The notes beneath the pieces were generated by a model, which searched no databases, was not told the origin of the DNA, and worked only from the letters and a program-made list of their open reading frames with translations. This document shows, one piece after another, positions 1-8,286 of a stretch of 32,388 nucleotides of DNA. The DNA is taken from assembly GCA_011390365.1 (NCBI GenBank), contig JAABSM010000045.1, forward strand, positions 1 through 32,388, in the 5' to 3' direction. This stretch comes from Gammaproteobacteria bacterium (GTDB lineage: Bacteria; Pseudomonadota; Gammaproteobacteria; Chromatiales; Chromatiaceae). The position numbers and the translations under genes were made by a program. Position 1 is the stretch's first letter. The number at the start of each line of letters is the position of its first letter.

Positions 1-1
1 A

Positions 2-118
2 CGGCGTTGCGAGAGCCGCGGGCTTCATTACAGTATCGACTTTCCCTTTGTCGATGATGCGAGACAAAAGAGGCCGACGATTCTGATTCCCGACAGCTAT
101 CGTCCACCCGAAGAGTGA
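2..118 (+). CDS. nadB: L-aspartate oxidase, C-terminal end (partial)
   Basis: Only the last 38 codons are in the window. The reading frame begins RRCESRGLHYSIDFP and ends at TGA (116-118). The motif RRxESRGLHYxxDxP is the conserved C-terminal helix region of L-aspartate oxidase, the FAD enzyme that converts aspartate to iminoaspartate in the first step of de novo NAD synthesis. In the family this motif is followed by a short variable tail, as here. The closest alternative is a succinate dehydrogenase or fumarate reductase flavoprotein, but the ESRGLHY signature favours NadB. The body of the gene lies before position 1. Confidence 0.8.
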   Translation, partial: RRCESRGLHYSIDFPFVDDARQKRPTILIPDSYRPPEE

Positions 119-125
119 GTAAAGT

Positions 126-261
126 GAAGCCACGGAGGCACAGAGGACACGGAGGTTATGCAGTGGGTTTGAAAGGCTGGATGCTTCGGCTATGAGTGAG
201 GCGCCAGCTTCGTTGTGATCTGCTCTGTGATCTCTGTGATCTCTGTGCCTCTGTGGCTTTC
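126..261. repeat. Inverted pair of CACAGAGG-type intergenic repeats
   Basis: The left arm (about 126-154) reads GAAGCCACGGAGGCACAGAG and continues GACACGGAG. The right arm (about 228-261) is its near reverse complement and carries extra TGATCTCTG units. The two copies face each other between nadB and the sodB terminator. This is a widely dispersed non-coding repeat type in proteobacterial intergenic regions. No function is assigned. Confidence 0.7.
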
Positions 262-276
262 CTGGATCACGGCAAC

Positions 277-302
277 AAAAAAGCCCGGCCTGAAGCCGGG
301 CT
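277..302 (-). terminator. Rho-independent terminator of sodB
   Basis: On the minus strand an AGCCCGGC / GCCGGGCT stem with a 5-nt loop (290-294) is followed by six T residues (277-282). It lies 22 nt beyond the sodB stop codon. Confidence 0.85.
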
Positions 303-323
303 CTTGGGGCATGGCGGCTTCGG

Positions 324-902
324 TTATCCGAAGTTCTTGGCCACGAAATCCCAGTTGATGATGTTCCAGATGGATTCCAGATACTTGGGGCGGGCGTTGC
401 GGTAGTCGATGTAGTAGGCGTGCTCCCACACATCAACGGTCAGCAGCGGGGTCTTGCCGTCGGTCATGGGGTTGGCGGCATTGGAGGTGTTGACGATCTC
501 GACGCTGCCATCGCTGTTTTTGACCAGCCAGGTCCAACCGGAGCCGAAGTTGCCGGCGGCGGAGGCGGCGAACTTGCTCTTGAAGTCGTCAAAAGAGCCA
601 AAGGCGGCGTTGATGGCGTCGGCCAGGGCGCCGCTGGGCGCGCCGCCGCCGTTGGGGCTCAGGCAGTTCCAGTAGAAGGTGTGGTTCCAAACCTGAGCGG
701 CGTTGTTGAAGACGCCGCCGGAGGCCTTCATGATGATCTCTTCCAGCGAGGCGTTCTCGAACTCGGTACCGGGCACCAGGTTATTCAGATTGGTGACGTA
801 GGTCTGGTGGTGCTTGCCGTAGTGGTACTCCAGGGTCTCCGCGGAAATGGTCGGGGCGAGGGCGTCCTGGGCATAGGGCAGAGCAGGTAATTCGTGAGCC
901 AT
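324..902 (-). CDS. sodB: Superoxide dismutase [Fe]
   Basis: This 192-residue cytoplasmic enzyme dismutates superoxide to oxygen and hydrogen peroxide. The metal ligands are visible as H27, H74 (VWNHTFYW), D157 and H161 (DVWEHAYY). Q70, just before VWNHTFYW, is the second-sphere Gln typical of iron rather than manganese SOD, and GSGWTWLV also fits FeSOD. The length matches E. coli SodB (193 aa). The start at 902 is chosen because AAGGAG lies 7 nt upstream and the frame gives the canonical [11 protein letters not shown]-terminus. The frame stays open far upstream, but only as an antisense shadow of the divergent gene. The gene is monocistronic, with a terminator at 277-302. Confidence 0.97.
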   Translation of the reverse strand: MAHELPALPYAQDALAPTISAETLEYHYGKHHQTYVTNLNNLVPGTEFENASLEEIIMKASGGVFNNAAQVWNHTFYWNCLSPNGGGAPSGALADAINAAFGSFDDFKSKFAASAAGNFGSGWTWLVKNSDGSVEIVNTSNAANPMTDGKTPLLTVDVWEHAYYIDYRNARPKYLESIWNIINWDFVAKNFG

Positions 903-1139
903 GGGGCATCTCCTTACTGTTTGTTGATGGATCGAGATGAAAAAAGGGCGGTCCGCTCCACAAGTGGTTGCCGGAGCGTAAACGCTGCACGGCTCGTCAC
1001 TTGCGGGTAGAATGACCGCGCTAAACTGTACCAAGCGCCCCGGAGGTTCAGAAACCATCCCGGGGCGCACTGATCCAGCATGTGGTGGCGGTCCGTTGCG
1101 CGTTAAAGGGGGCAAGCGGGAAATTTCCGTGTCATTTCC

Positions 1140-2687
1140 ATGAATCCGGTTGAACTTGGCATCTTTTCCAGCCGCCTGGAGGCGGTGTGCGACGAAATGG
1201 GCGCGGTGCTGCGCAACGCCGCCTTCTCGCCCAATATTCGGGATCGCCTCGACTTCTCCTGCGCGGTTTTCGACGCCAAGGGCGAGCTGGCGGCCCAGGC
1301 GGCGCATATCCCGGTGCACTTGGGCAGCATGGCCTTCGCCATGGGCGGCATCGTCGAGCGCATGGCTTGGGCGGAAGGGGACATGGTGATCCTTAACGAT
1401 CCCTATCTGGGCGGAACCCACCTCCCGGACGTGACCGTGATCGCGCCCCTGTTCGCGGGCGAGGTGTTGATCGCGTTCCTCGTCAATCGCGCCCATCATG
1501 CCGATATCGGCGGCGACGCGCCTGGCTCGATGCCGCTCTCCCGCGATCTGCGGGAGGAGGGGCTGATCATCGAGCCGGTCCATCTGCTGCGTCGGGGACG
1601 CAGGGATGAGACGGTTTGGGGGCGCATCGTCGACGGCGCGCGCAACCCCGACGAGTCGGCCGGCGATCTGGCGGCCCAGATCAGCGCCAATCGGGTCGGG
1701 GCGGAGCGCCTCGGGGAGTTGATTCGGGGCTGGGGGGCGCAGGGGTTCCGGCGCGGCGTCACCGCCCTCAATGACTATGCGGAGACGCTGGCGCGCAAGA
1801 CCCTGGATTCGATCCCGCCCGGCGAGTACAGCTTCAGCGACCAGATGGACGACGATGGCCAGGGGACCGAGGATATCGTCATTCGCTGCACCTTGAGCGT
1901 CGGCAGGGGCCAGGTAGAGGCGGATTTCCGGGGTACCTCGCCCCAGGTGGCGGGGAATATCAACTGTCCCCTCTCGGTCGCCGCGGCGGCGGTCTACTAT
2001 GTCTTTCGCTGCCTGATGCCGCCCCAGACGCCGGCCTGCGCCGGCGCCTTTCGCGGCATCACGTTGGACGTACCAGAGGGATCGCTGCTCAACGCCCGCT
2101 TTCCGGCGGCGGTGGCGGCGGGCAACGTGGAGACCAGCAGTCGCGTGGTGGACGTATTGTGCGGGGCGCTGGCCCAGGCCATTCCGGAGCGCATCCCCGC
2201 CGCCTCCCACGGCGGTATGAACAATCTGGCGATGGGCGCGGATGAGCCCGGCAATCGCTGGGACTACTACGAGACCATCGGCGGTGGCATGGGCGCCGGC
2301 GCCCTTGGCGGTGGCCTGTCGGGGGTGCAGACCCACATGACCAATACCCTCAACACACCGATCGAGGTGCTGGAGTCTCGCTACCCCCTGCGCGTCACTT
2401 GCTACGCCCTGCGCCGTGACTCCGGCGGCGCGGGGATTCGCACCGGCGGCGACGGCCTGGTTCGAGAGTTCGCGTTTCTTGCCCCGGCCAGGGTCTCGCT
2501 ACTCGGCGAGCGACGGTTGCACTCGCCCTGGGGGATCGCCGGCGGCGGCCCCGGACGCTGTGGTAGCAACTGGCTCAATGGCGGCCCGGCGCCGGGCAAG
2601 TGCAGCCTGGACGTGCAGCCGGGTGACCGCTTGCGGATCGAGACGCCGGGCGGCGGCGGTTGGGGCCAAGCCGCTGACGGCCCATGA
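1140..2687 (+). CDS. Hydantoinase B/oxoprolinase-family subunit
   Basis: This 515-residue protein belongs to the HyuB/5-oxoprolinase beta family. Family members hydrolyse cyclic amides such as N-methylhydantoin or 5-oxoproline, with ATP, together with an A subunit, and relatives carboxylate ketones such as acetophenone. Family motifs seen are [12 protein letters not shown] (86-97), [10 protein letters not shown] (116-125), [11 protein letters not shown] in the middle and a Gly-rich C-terminus (GGGGWG). Length is normal for HyuB. No HyuA-type ATPase subunit is adjacent, so the partner must be elsewhere or the protein works alone; the substrate cannot be told. The ATG start has no clear Shine-Dalgarno. 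The stop is 37 nt before the cyclase gene, so the two may be co-transcribed. Confidence 0.85.
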   Translation: MNPVELGIFSSRLEAVCDEMGAVLRNAAFSPNIRDRLDFSCAVFDAKGELAAQAAHIPVHLGSMAFAMGGIVERMAWAEGDMVILNDPYLGGTHLPDVTVIAPLFAGEVLIAFLVNRAHHADIGGDAPGSMPLSRDLREEGLIIEPVHLLRRGRRDETVWGRIVDGARNPDESAGDLAAQISANRVGAERLGELIRGWGAQGFRRGVTALNDYAETLARKTLDSIPPGEYSFSDQMDDDGQGTEDIVIRCTLSVGRGQVEADFRGTSPQVAGNINCPLSVAAAAVYYVFRCLMPPQTPACAGAFRGITLDVPEGSLLNARFPAAVAAGNVETSSRVVDVLCGALAQAIPERIPAASHGGMNNLAMGADEPGNRWDYYETIGGGMGAGALGGGLSGVQTHMTNTLNTPIEVLESRYPLRVTCYALRRDSGGAGIRTGGDGLVREFAFLAPARVSLLGERRLHSPWGIAGGGPGRCGSNWLNGGPAPGKCSLDVQPGDRLRIETPGGGGWGQAADGP

Positions 2688-2724
2688 ACGGAACTTGCGA
2701 CTCAACGGAACCTAAGGAGCAAGG

Positions 2725-4152
2725 ATGAGCGCCATCCATTCACCCGAACTGGCATCCCGGCAGGGAGAGGCCAGACAATCGCGGGAGGGCGGGGTCGCCC
2801 CGCGGCTCCAGCGCATCGCCAATCACGGCGGTTTTCAGAGCTTCATCGTCGCCACCATCCTCTTCTCCTCGATGCTGGTAGGCATTGAATCGATGCCGGA
2901 GGTGAAGGAGGACTTTCACTTGGCCTTCGCCTGGGCCGAGCGGCTGGTGCTCACCGTCTTCGTGGTGGAACTGGTGATTCGCATCGGTGCCTATGGCCGG
3001 CAACCCTGGCGCTTTTTCGCCGACGGCTGGAACGTCTTCGACTTCGTCATCATCGCCCTCTGTTTCGTGCCTCAAGCCTACTTCACCTCGGTGCTGCGGA
3101 TCCTCCGGCTGTTGCGCCTGATTCGGCTGCTCAAGGTCGCCAACAAGGCGCAGCAGGCCGAGATCTACCGCCTCAAACACGACAAGCTGGAGCAGGCCTA
3201 CCAGGCGCTGGTGAATGAGCAGGAGAAGTCGGAACGGCTGCTGCTCAACATCCTGCCGCTGCTGGTCGCCCAGCGCCTCAAGAGCGGCGAAAAGCTGATC
3301 GCCGACAGTTACCCCGAGGCGAGCGTGCTCTTCGCCGATATCGTCGGCTTCACCGATTTCTCCAGTCGCATCTCGCCGGAGGAGCTGGTCACCTATCTGG
3401 ATGACATCTTCCGTCGTTTCGATGCCCTGGCCGAGCGTCACGGGCTGGAAAAGATCAAGACCATCGGCGACTGCTACATGGTGGTAGCGGGGCTGCCCGA
3501 CTTCCGCGAAGACCACGCCTCGGTGCTCGCCGACATGGCCATCGACATGCAGGACGCGGTAGACGACTTCAATCGCGATCGGGATCTGGAGTTGCAGATT
3601 CGGGTCGGCATCAACAGCGGCCCGGTGGTGGCCGGGGTGATCGGCCAGAAGAAGTTCATCTACGACCTGTGGGGGGACACCGTCAATACCGCCAGCCGCA
3701 TGGAGTCCCACGGCGTACCTGGACGCATCCAGATCACCGAGGCGACCCGGCAACTGCTGCCAGCCGACTATCCCACCGAAGAGCGGGGCATGATCTCGGT
3801 CAAGGGCAAGGGCAAGGTGCGCAGCTATTTTCTGCTGCGTGAACAGGAGGAGTCCCTGACCTGGGAGGACCTGATCGCCGAGCTCAAGCGCTCCCTCCCC
3901 GCCGGCAAGGTCACCAGCTACCGCAACCTCTCCATCTGGGCCTATGGCAACCCCTACGGTACCCGCTCCATCGTCGCCTTGTTAAGGAACGCGGTAGAGG
4001 AGCATCATGCCGATGCGCTCTGGGCCAACCGCGTCGTCACCCGCGACGGCCAGGTGCATGATCTGCTTCAGCTCAAACAGTTGCGGGAAGAGGGCGTGCC
4101 CACCATCGACAAGCGGGTCGACATGGGGCGGGCGGAGGTGGTGGGCTGGTAG
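2725..4152 (+). CDS. Voltage-sensor / adenylate cyclase / alkyltransferase-like fusion
   Basis: This 475-residue protein appears to join three modules. (1) Residues about 37-138 form four membrane helices resembling a voltage-sensor domain. S4 reads VLRILRLLRLIRLLKV, with R125, R128, R131, R134 and K137 at every third position. F79, E82 (S2) and D106 (S3) match the charge-transfer centre of voltage-gated channels. No pore helices follow. (2) A coiled coil (139-172) leads to a class III cyclase (about 199-345) with metal Asps D205 and D249, N321 and R325. K245 and D314 are the adenine-type specificity pair, so cAMP is the predicted product. (3) Residues about 378-465 resemble the winged-helix domain of O6-alkylguanine transferases (GKVTSYRNLS, YGTRSIV), but the PCHRV motif reads WANRV, so no methyl-acceptor Cys exists. 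AAGGAGCAAGG precedes the ATG. Confidence 0.85.
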   Translation: MSAIHSPELASRQGEARQSREGGVAPRLQRIANHGGFQSFIVATILFSSMLVGIESMPEVKEDFHLAFAWAERLVLTVFVVELVIRIGAYGRQPWRFFADGWNVFDFVIIALCFVPQAYFTSVLRILRLLRLIRLLKVANKAQQAEIYRLKHDKLEQAYQALVNEQEKSERLLLNILPLLVAQRLKSGEKLIADSYPEASVLFADIVGFTDFSSRISPEELVTYLDDIFRRFDALAERHGLEKIKTIGDCYMVVAGLPDFREDHASVLADMAIDMQDAVDDFNRDRDLELQIRVGINSGPVVAGVIGQKKFIYDLWGDTVNTASRMESHGVPGRIQITEATRQLLPADYPTEERGMISVKGKGKVRSYFLLREQEESLTWEDLIAELKRSLPAGKVTSYRNLSIWAYGNPYGTRSIVALLRNAVEEHHADALWANRVVTRDGQVHDLLQLKQLREEGVPTIDKRVDMGRAEVVGW

Positions 4153-4256
4153 CAAGCGAGTGTTGGCGGCGGCAACGCTTGCCGCGATCCGGCGAACGCG
4201 ATAGCATCGCGCCACTTGCCATCTCTTCCCACTTTTTCCTGTTGTTTGGTTCCCCC

Positions 4257-5774
4257 ATGTTTGGTTATACCCCCCCTGAAAGCAACTCTCCCGATACCAT
4301 CGCCGCGGTGGATCTGGGCTCCAACAGTTTCCACATGATCGTCGCCCGGGTCGAGAATGGCCAGATCCAGGTGATCGATCGATTGCGCGAGATGGTCCGG
4401 CTGGGCGCCGGGCTGGATGAAGAGAAGCGCATTCGATCGGATACCGCCGCCCGGGCGCTGGATTGTCTGGAGCGCTTCGGACAACGCCTGCGCTCCCTGA
4501 ATTCGGACAGTGTCGCGGCGGTGGGGACCAATACCCTGCGCCAGGTCAGTGAGTCGGATGGTTTTCTGGCGAGTGCCGAGCGGGCGCTGGGGCACTCGAT
4601 CGAGGTGATCTCCGGGCGGGAGGAGGCGCGTCTGGTCTATCTCGGCGTGGCCCACGGGCTGGGGGCGGAGGAGGGGCGGCGACTGGTGGTGGATATCGGC
4701 GGCGGCAGCACCGAGCTGATCATCGGCGAGGGCTTCGAGCCGCTGGAGCGGGAGAGCATGCACATGGGCTGCGTCAGCTACAGCCATCGCTGGTTTCCCG
4801 ATGGCCGTATCGATGAGGACGCCATGTCCAGCGCGGTTACCGCCGGTCGGGTCGAGTTGCGCCCGGTAAAGGCGGCCTTCTCGTCCGCGAGCTGGGGCCA
4901 GGCGGTGGGCAGTTCCGGCACCATCAAGTCGATTCGCGACGTGGTGACGACGGCGGGCTGGAGCGAGGAGGGGATTACCCGCGCCTCGCTCAAGAAGTTG
5001 CGCGAGGCGTTGATCGGCTTTGGCAGCGTCGATGCGATCAGTCTGGAAGGGGTCAGCGACGAGCGCAAGCCGGTCTTCGCCGGCGGCGTGGCGGTGCTCT
5101 CGGCGGTCTTCAAGTCCCTCGATATCGAGCGGATGCAGGTGTCGGATACGGCGCTGCGGGAGGGACTGCTCTACGAGATGCTGGGCCAGATCAACCATAC
5201 CGAGGATGTGCGGGAGCGCACCGTGGCGACCCTGGCCGGGCGTTATGCGGTCGACCTGGAACAGGCGCGGCGGGTGGAGATGACCGCCAGCGCGCTGCTC
5301 GCCCAGGTCGCCAAGAGCTGGCGACTGGCGGGCCAGGAGTACTCGGCGATGTTGAGCTGGGCCTGCCGTCTCCACGAGGTTGGCATCACCGTTTCCCATA
5401 GCGGCTTCCACAAGCATGGCGCCTATCTGGTCGCCAACTCCGACCTGCCCGGCTTCTCCCGTCGCCAACAGCAGGTGCTGGCGGCGCTGATTCGCGCCCA
5501 CCGGCGCAAGTTTCCCCAGGATGTCTTCGACCAGTTGCCGGAGGGTATCCGTCTCTGCGTCAGCCAGTTGGCGGTGCTGTTGCGCCTGGCGGTGCTGCTC
5601 CATCGCGGTCGTTCGCGCACCAGCAAACCGATGGTGCTGGTTGAAGTCGATGGCGCCAATATCTCCCTCCACTTCCCCGACCGCTGGCTGGAGCGTCATC
5701 CCCTGACCCGCGCCGAGCTGGCGGAAGAGGCGCGCAGACTCGCGGGCGGCGGGTTCAATCTCGAATATCTGTGA
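4257..5774 (+). CDS. ppx: Exopolyphosphatase (Ppx/GppA family)
   Basis: This cytoplasmic enzyme releases phosphate from polyphosphate ends; the paralogue GppA hydrolyses pppGpp. From the chosen start the protein has 505 residues, close to E. coli Ppx (513). Visible motifs are the first phosphate loop AAVDLGSNSFHMIVA (16-30), the second loop VVDIGGGSTELI, the VGTNTLR segment and the C-terminal HD-like helical domain (WACRLHEVG, HKHGAYLVANSDLPGFSRR), which distinguishes Ppx/GppA from shorter homologues. The ATG at 4257 is preferred because it gives MFGYTPPES shortly before the first motif; the frame is open upstream to 4179, but that extension matches nothing. The Shine-Dalgarno is poor. No ppk is present in the window. 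Confidence 0.93.
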   Translation: MFGYTPPESNSPDTIAAVDLGSNSFHMIVARVENGQIQVIDRLREMVRLGAGLDEEKRIRSDTAARALDCLERFGQRLRSLNSDSVAAVGTNTLRQVSESDGFLASAERALGHSIEVISGREEARLVYLGVAHGLGAEEGRRLVVDIGGGSTELIIGEGFEPLERESMHMGCVSYSHRWFPDGRIDEDAMSSAVTAGRVELRPVKAAFSSASWGQAVGSSGTIKSIRDVVTTAGWSEEGITRASLKKLREALIGFGSVDAISLEGVSDERKPVFAGGVAVLSAVFKSLDIERMQVSDTALREGLLYEMLGQINHTEDVRERTVATLAGRYAVDLEQARRVEMTASALLAQVAKSWRLAGQEYSAMLSWACRLHEVGITVSHSGFHKHGAYLVANSDLPGFSRRQQQVLAALIRAHRRKFPQDVFDQLPEGIRLCVSQLAVLLRLAVLLHRGRSRTSKPMVLVEVDGANISLHFPDRWLERHPLTRAELAEEARRLAGGGFNLEYL

Positions 5775-5805
5775 TGGCGCTGAGTGGCTGGATATAAGTT
5801 TAAGG

Positions 5806-5934
5806 TTATGAGGATCGTAAAACATATTGATTTTACTTTATCGGTGGCAACCCTGATAATGCAGCCTGCATTGCGATTACATAATCAAAAACGCAATTTC
5901 CGATGCGGGATAACCGATCCAAACCTTTACGGAG
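5806..5934 (+). promoter_or_regulatory. Predicted cbbM promoter with LysR-type site and palindrome
   Basis: This 166-bp gap is clearly more AT-rich than its flanks. A sigma70-like promoter can be read as TTTACT (5832-5837), a 17-nt spacer and GATAAT (5855-5860). Upstream, TTA-N9-TAA (5806-5820) contains the T-N11-A core of LysR-type sites, as bound by CbbR. Downstream of the expected start point is an inverted repeat ATTGCG (5870-5875) / CGCAAT (5892-5897), with an internal GATTA-CA-TAATC palindrome (5875-5886). GGAG (5931-5934) is the cbbM ribosome-binding site. No cbbR gene lies in this window. These are pattern matches only. Confidence 0.5.
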
Positions 5935-5940
5935 AACATC

Positions 5941-7326
5941 ATGGCCTTAGACCAATCCTCACGTTACTCTGACCTGTCGCTCAAAGAAGAAGATCTCGTC
6001 GCCGGCGGCAAGCACGTCCTCTGCGCCTACAAGATGAAGCCGAAGTCCGGCTATGGCTATCTGGAAGCGGCCGCCCACTTCGCCGCGGAGTCTTCCACCG
6101 GCACCAATGTTGAAGTCTGCACCACCGACGATTTCACCAAGGGCGTGGACGCGCTGGTCTATCACATCGACGAAGCCAATGAGGATATGCGCATCGCCTA
6201 TCCCATCGACCTGTTCGATCGCAACATGATCGACGGTCGCATGATGCTGGTCTCCTTCCTGACCCTGACCATCGGCAACAACCAGGGCATGGGCGACATC
6301 GAGCACGCCCAGATGTATGACTTCTACATGCCGCCGCGCGCCATTCAGTTGTTCGACGGTCCCTCCAAGGACATCTCCGACATGTGGCGCGTTCTCGGTC
6401 GCCCGGTGGTCAATGGCGGCTACATCGCCGGCACCATCATCAAGCCGAAGCTGGGCCTGCGCCCCGAGCCTTTCGCCAATGCCGCCTACCAGTTCTGGCT
6501 CGGCGGCGACTTCATCAAGAATGACGAGCCCCAAGGCAACCAGGTCTTCTGCCCGGCCAAGAAGGTCTATCCTCTCGTTTACGATGCCATGAAGCGCGCC
6601 ATGGACGAGACCGGCGAAGCCAAGCTCTTCTCCGCCAACATCACCGCCGATGACCACCACGAAATGCTGGCCCGCGGCGAGTTCATCCTCGAAGCCTTTG
6701 GCCCGGATGCGGACAAGGTGGCCTTCCTGGTCGACGGCTACGTCGGCGGCCCGGGCATGGTCACCACCGCCCGCCGCAACTTCCCCAGTCAGTACCTGCA
6801 CTACCATCGTGCCGGCCACGGTGCGGTGACCTCCCCCAGCTCCAAGCGCGGCTACACCGCCTTCGTGCTGGCTAAGATGTCCCGTCTGCAGGGCGCCTCC
6901 GGTATCCACGTCGGCACCATGGGCTACGGCAAGATGGAGGGCGACGCCTCCGACAAGATCATTGCCTACATGATCGAGCGTGACTCCTGCCAGGGTCCGG
7001 TCTACCACCAGGAGTGGTACGGCATGAAGCCCACCACCCCGATCATCTCCGGCGGCATGAACGCGCTGCGTCTGCCCGGCTTCTTCGAGAACCTGGGCCA
7101 CGGTAACGTGATCAACACCTCCGGCGGCGGCTCCTACGGTCACATCGACTCCCCGGCCGCGGGCGCCATCTCCCTGCGTCAGGCCTACGAGTGCTGGAAG
7201 GCCGGCGCCGATCCCATCGAGTGGGCCAAGGAGCACAAGGAGTTTGGCCGCGCCTTCGAATCCTTCCCCCACGACGCCGATCAGATCTTCCCCGGCTGGC
7301 GGGAGAAGCTGGGTGTTCACAAGTAA
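5941..7326 (+). CDS. cbbM: Ribulose-1,5-bisphosphate carboxylase/oxygenase, form II
   Basis: This 461-residue protein is form II RuBisCO, the CO2-fixing enzyme of the Calvin cycle, which works without a small subunit. Active-site features seen are [10 protein letters not shown] with K168, [11 protein letters not shown] with K193 as the carbamylated lysine followed by the Mg ligands D195 and E196, H289 ([10 protein letters not shown]), loop 6 K331 ([10 protein letters not shown]) and the phosphate-binding SGGM and GGGSYGH segments. Length and sequence match CbbM rather than form I or the RuBisCO-like proteins. ATG 5941 has GGAG 6 nt upstream. cbbQ and cbbO follow after a terminator. Form II enzymes have low CO2/O2 specificity, which suggests a low-oxygen or CO2-rich habitat. 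Confidence 0.98.
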   Translation: MALDQSSRYSDLSLKEEDLVAGGKHVLCAYKMKPKSGYGYLEAAAHFAAESSTGTNVEVCTTDDFTKGVDALVYHIDEANEDMRIAYPIDLFDRNMIDGRMMLVSFLTLTIGNNQGMGDIEHAQMYDFYMPPRAIQLFDGPSKDISDMWRVLGRPVVNGGYIAGTIIKPKLGLRPEPFANAAYQFWLGGDFIKNDEPQGNQVFCPAKKVYPLVYDAMKRAMDETGEAKLFSANITADDHHEMLARGEFILEAFGPDADKVAFLVDGYVGGPGMVTTARRNFPSQYLHYHRAGHGAVTSPSSKRGYTAFVLAKMSRLQGASGIHVGTMGYGKMEGDASDKIIAYMIERDSCQGPVYHQEWYGMKPTTPIISGGMNALRLPGFFENLGHGNVINTSGGGSYGHIDSPAAGAISLRQAYECWKAGADPIEWAKEHKEFGRAFESFPHDADQIFPGWREKLGVHK

Positions 7327-7368
7327 GCCGAAAGGCCCGCTTGCAATGAATGCCTGACGGCAACAAGG

Positions 7369-7396
7369 GTCCCCGCGCATGCGGGGACTTTTGTTT
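7369..7396 (+). terminator. Rho-independent terminator after cbbM
   Basis: A GTCCCCGC (7369-7376) / GCGGGGAC (7381-7388) stem with a GCAT loop is followed by TTTTGTTT. It is strong and sits 43 nt after the cbbM stop. Confidence 0.85.
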
Positions 7397-7399
7397 GCG

Positions 7400-7421
7400 C
7401 CGCCGAAAAGTCGGCGGGTTT
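7400..7421 (+). terminator. Second hairpin between cbbM and cbbQ
   Basis: A CCGCCGA (7400-7406) / TCGGCGG (7411-7417) stem with an AAAG loop is followed by GTTTTC. It is weaker than the preceding terminator. The two in tandem may attenuate read-through from cbbM into cbbQO. Confidence 0.5.
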
Positions 7422-7479
7422 TCGGGGCCGCGATCGACCATCGCGCCCCTCCTGATTCAAGCGAAACGGATGATTGGCC

Positions 7480-8286
7480 ATGACGGATATACAACAGTTT
7501 TTCATCAAGCAAGAGCCTTTTTACGAGGCCCAGCAAGACGAAGTGGCCCTCTATGAGGCCGCCTACGCCGAACGCCTGCCGGTGATGGTGAAGGGGCCGA
7601 CGGGCTGCGGCAAGTCTCGCTTCGTGGAGTACATGGCCTGGAAGCTGGGCAAGCCCCTCATCACCGTCGCCTGCAACGAGGACATGACCGCCTCCGACCT
7701 GGTCGGGCGCTATCTGCTCGATGCCGATGGGACGCGCTGGCTCGACGGCCCTTTGACCACCGCCGCCCGTATCGGCGCCATCTGCTATCTCGACGAGGTG
7801 GTCGAGGCGCGCCAGGACACCACGGTGGTGATCCACCCGCTGACCGATCATCGCCGAACCCTGCCGCTTGACAAGAAGGGGGAGCTGATCGAGGCGCATG
7901 AGGATTTCCAGCTGGTGATCTCCTACAACCCGGGCTACCAGAGTCTCATGAAGGATCTCAAGCAATCCACCAAGCAGCGTTTCACCGGTCTTGATTTCGA
8001 CTACGCCCACCCCGAGCTGGAGGCCGCCATCGTCGCCAGGGAGACCGGTATCGATGAGCAACTCGCTGGCCAGCTGGTGGATGTCGGCCAGACCGCCCGC
8101 AATCTCAAGGGGCACGGTCTCGACGAGGGGATCTCCACCCGCCTGCTGGTGTATGCCGCGCAACTGATCAAGCGTGGCATCGCGCCGCGCTCGGCCTGCC
8201 GCATGGCCCTGGTGCGACCGATTACCGATGACGCCGATATTCGCTCGACCCTGGATCACGCCATCGACAGCGTGTTCGACGCCTGA
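7480..8286 (+). CDS. cbbQ: RuBisCO activase AAA+ subunit CbbQ
   Basis: This 268-residue MoxR/NorQ-type AAA+ ATPase assembles into hexamers and, with CbbO, remodels inhibited RuBisCO to release tight-binding sugar phosphates. The Walker A motif is GPTGCGKS (39-46) and Walker B is ICYLDEV with D105 and E106. A sensor Asn lies in VISYNPGYQ. The N-terminal start [13 protein letters not shown] is typical of CbbQ. ATG 7480 is preferred over an in-frame TTG at 7474 because the CGGA upstream is better spaced from it. The stop codon overlaps the cbbO start by one base, indicating translational coupling. Confidence 0.95.
   Translation: MTDIQQFFIKQEPFYEAQQDEVALYEAAYAERLPVMVKGPTGCGKSRFVEYMAWKLGKPLITVACNEDMTASDLVGRYLLDADGTRWLDGPLTTAARIGAICYLDEVVEARQDTTVVIHPLTDHRRTLPLDKKGELIEAHEDFQLVISYNPGYQSLMKDLKQSTKQRFTGLDFDYAHPELEAAIVARETGIDEQLAGQLVDVGQTARNLKGHGLDEGISTRLLVYAAQLIKRGIAPRSACRMALVRPITDDADIRSTLDHAIDSVFDA

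Noticed and set aside
4152-4182. Terminator after the cyclase gene (GCAAGCG/CGCTTGC stem)
   Set aside because: The 7-bp stem has a long loop and no T-run; it is too weak to call.
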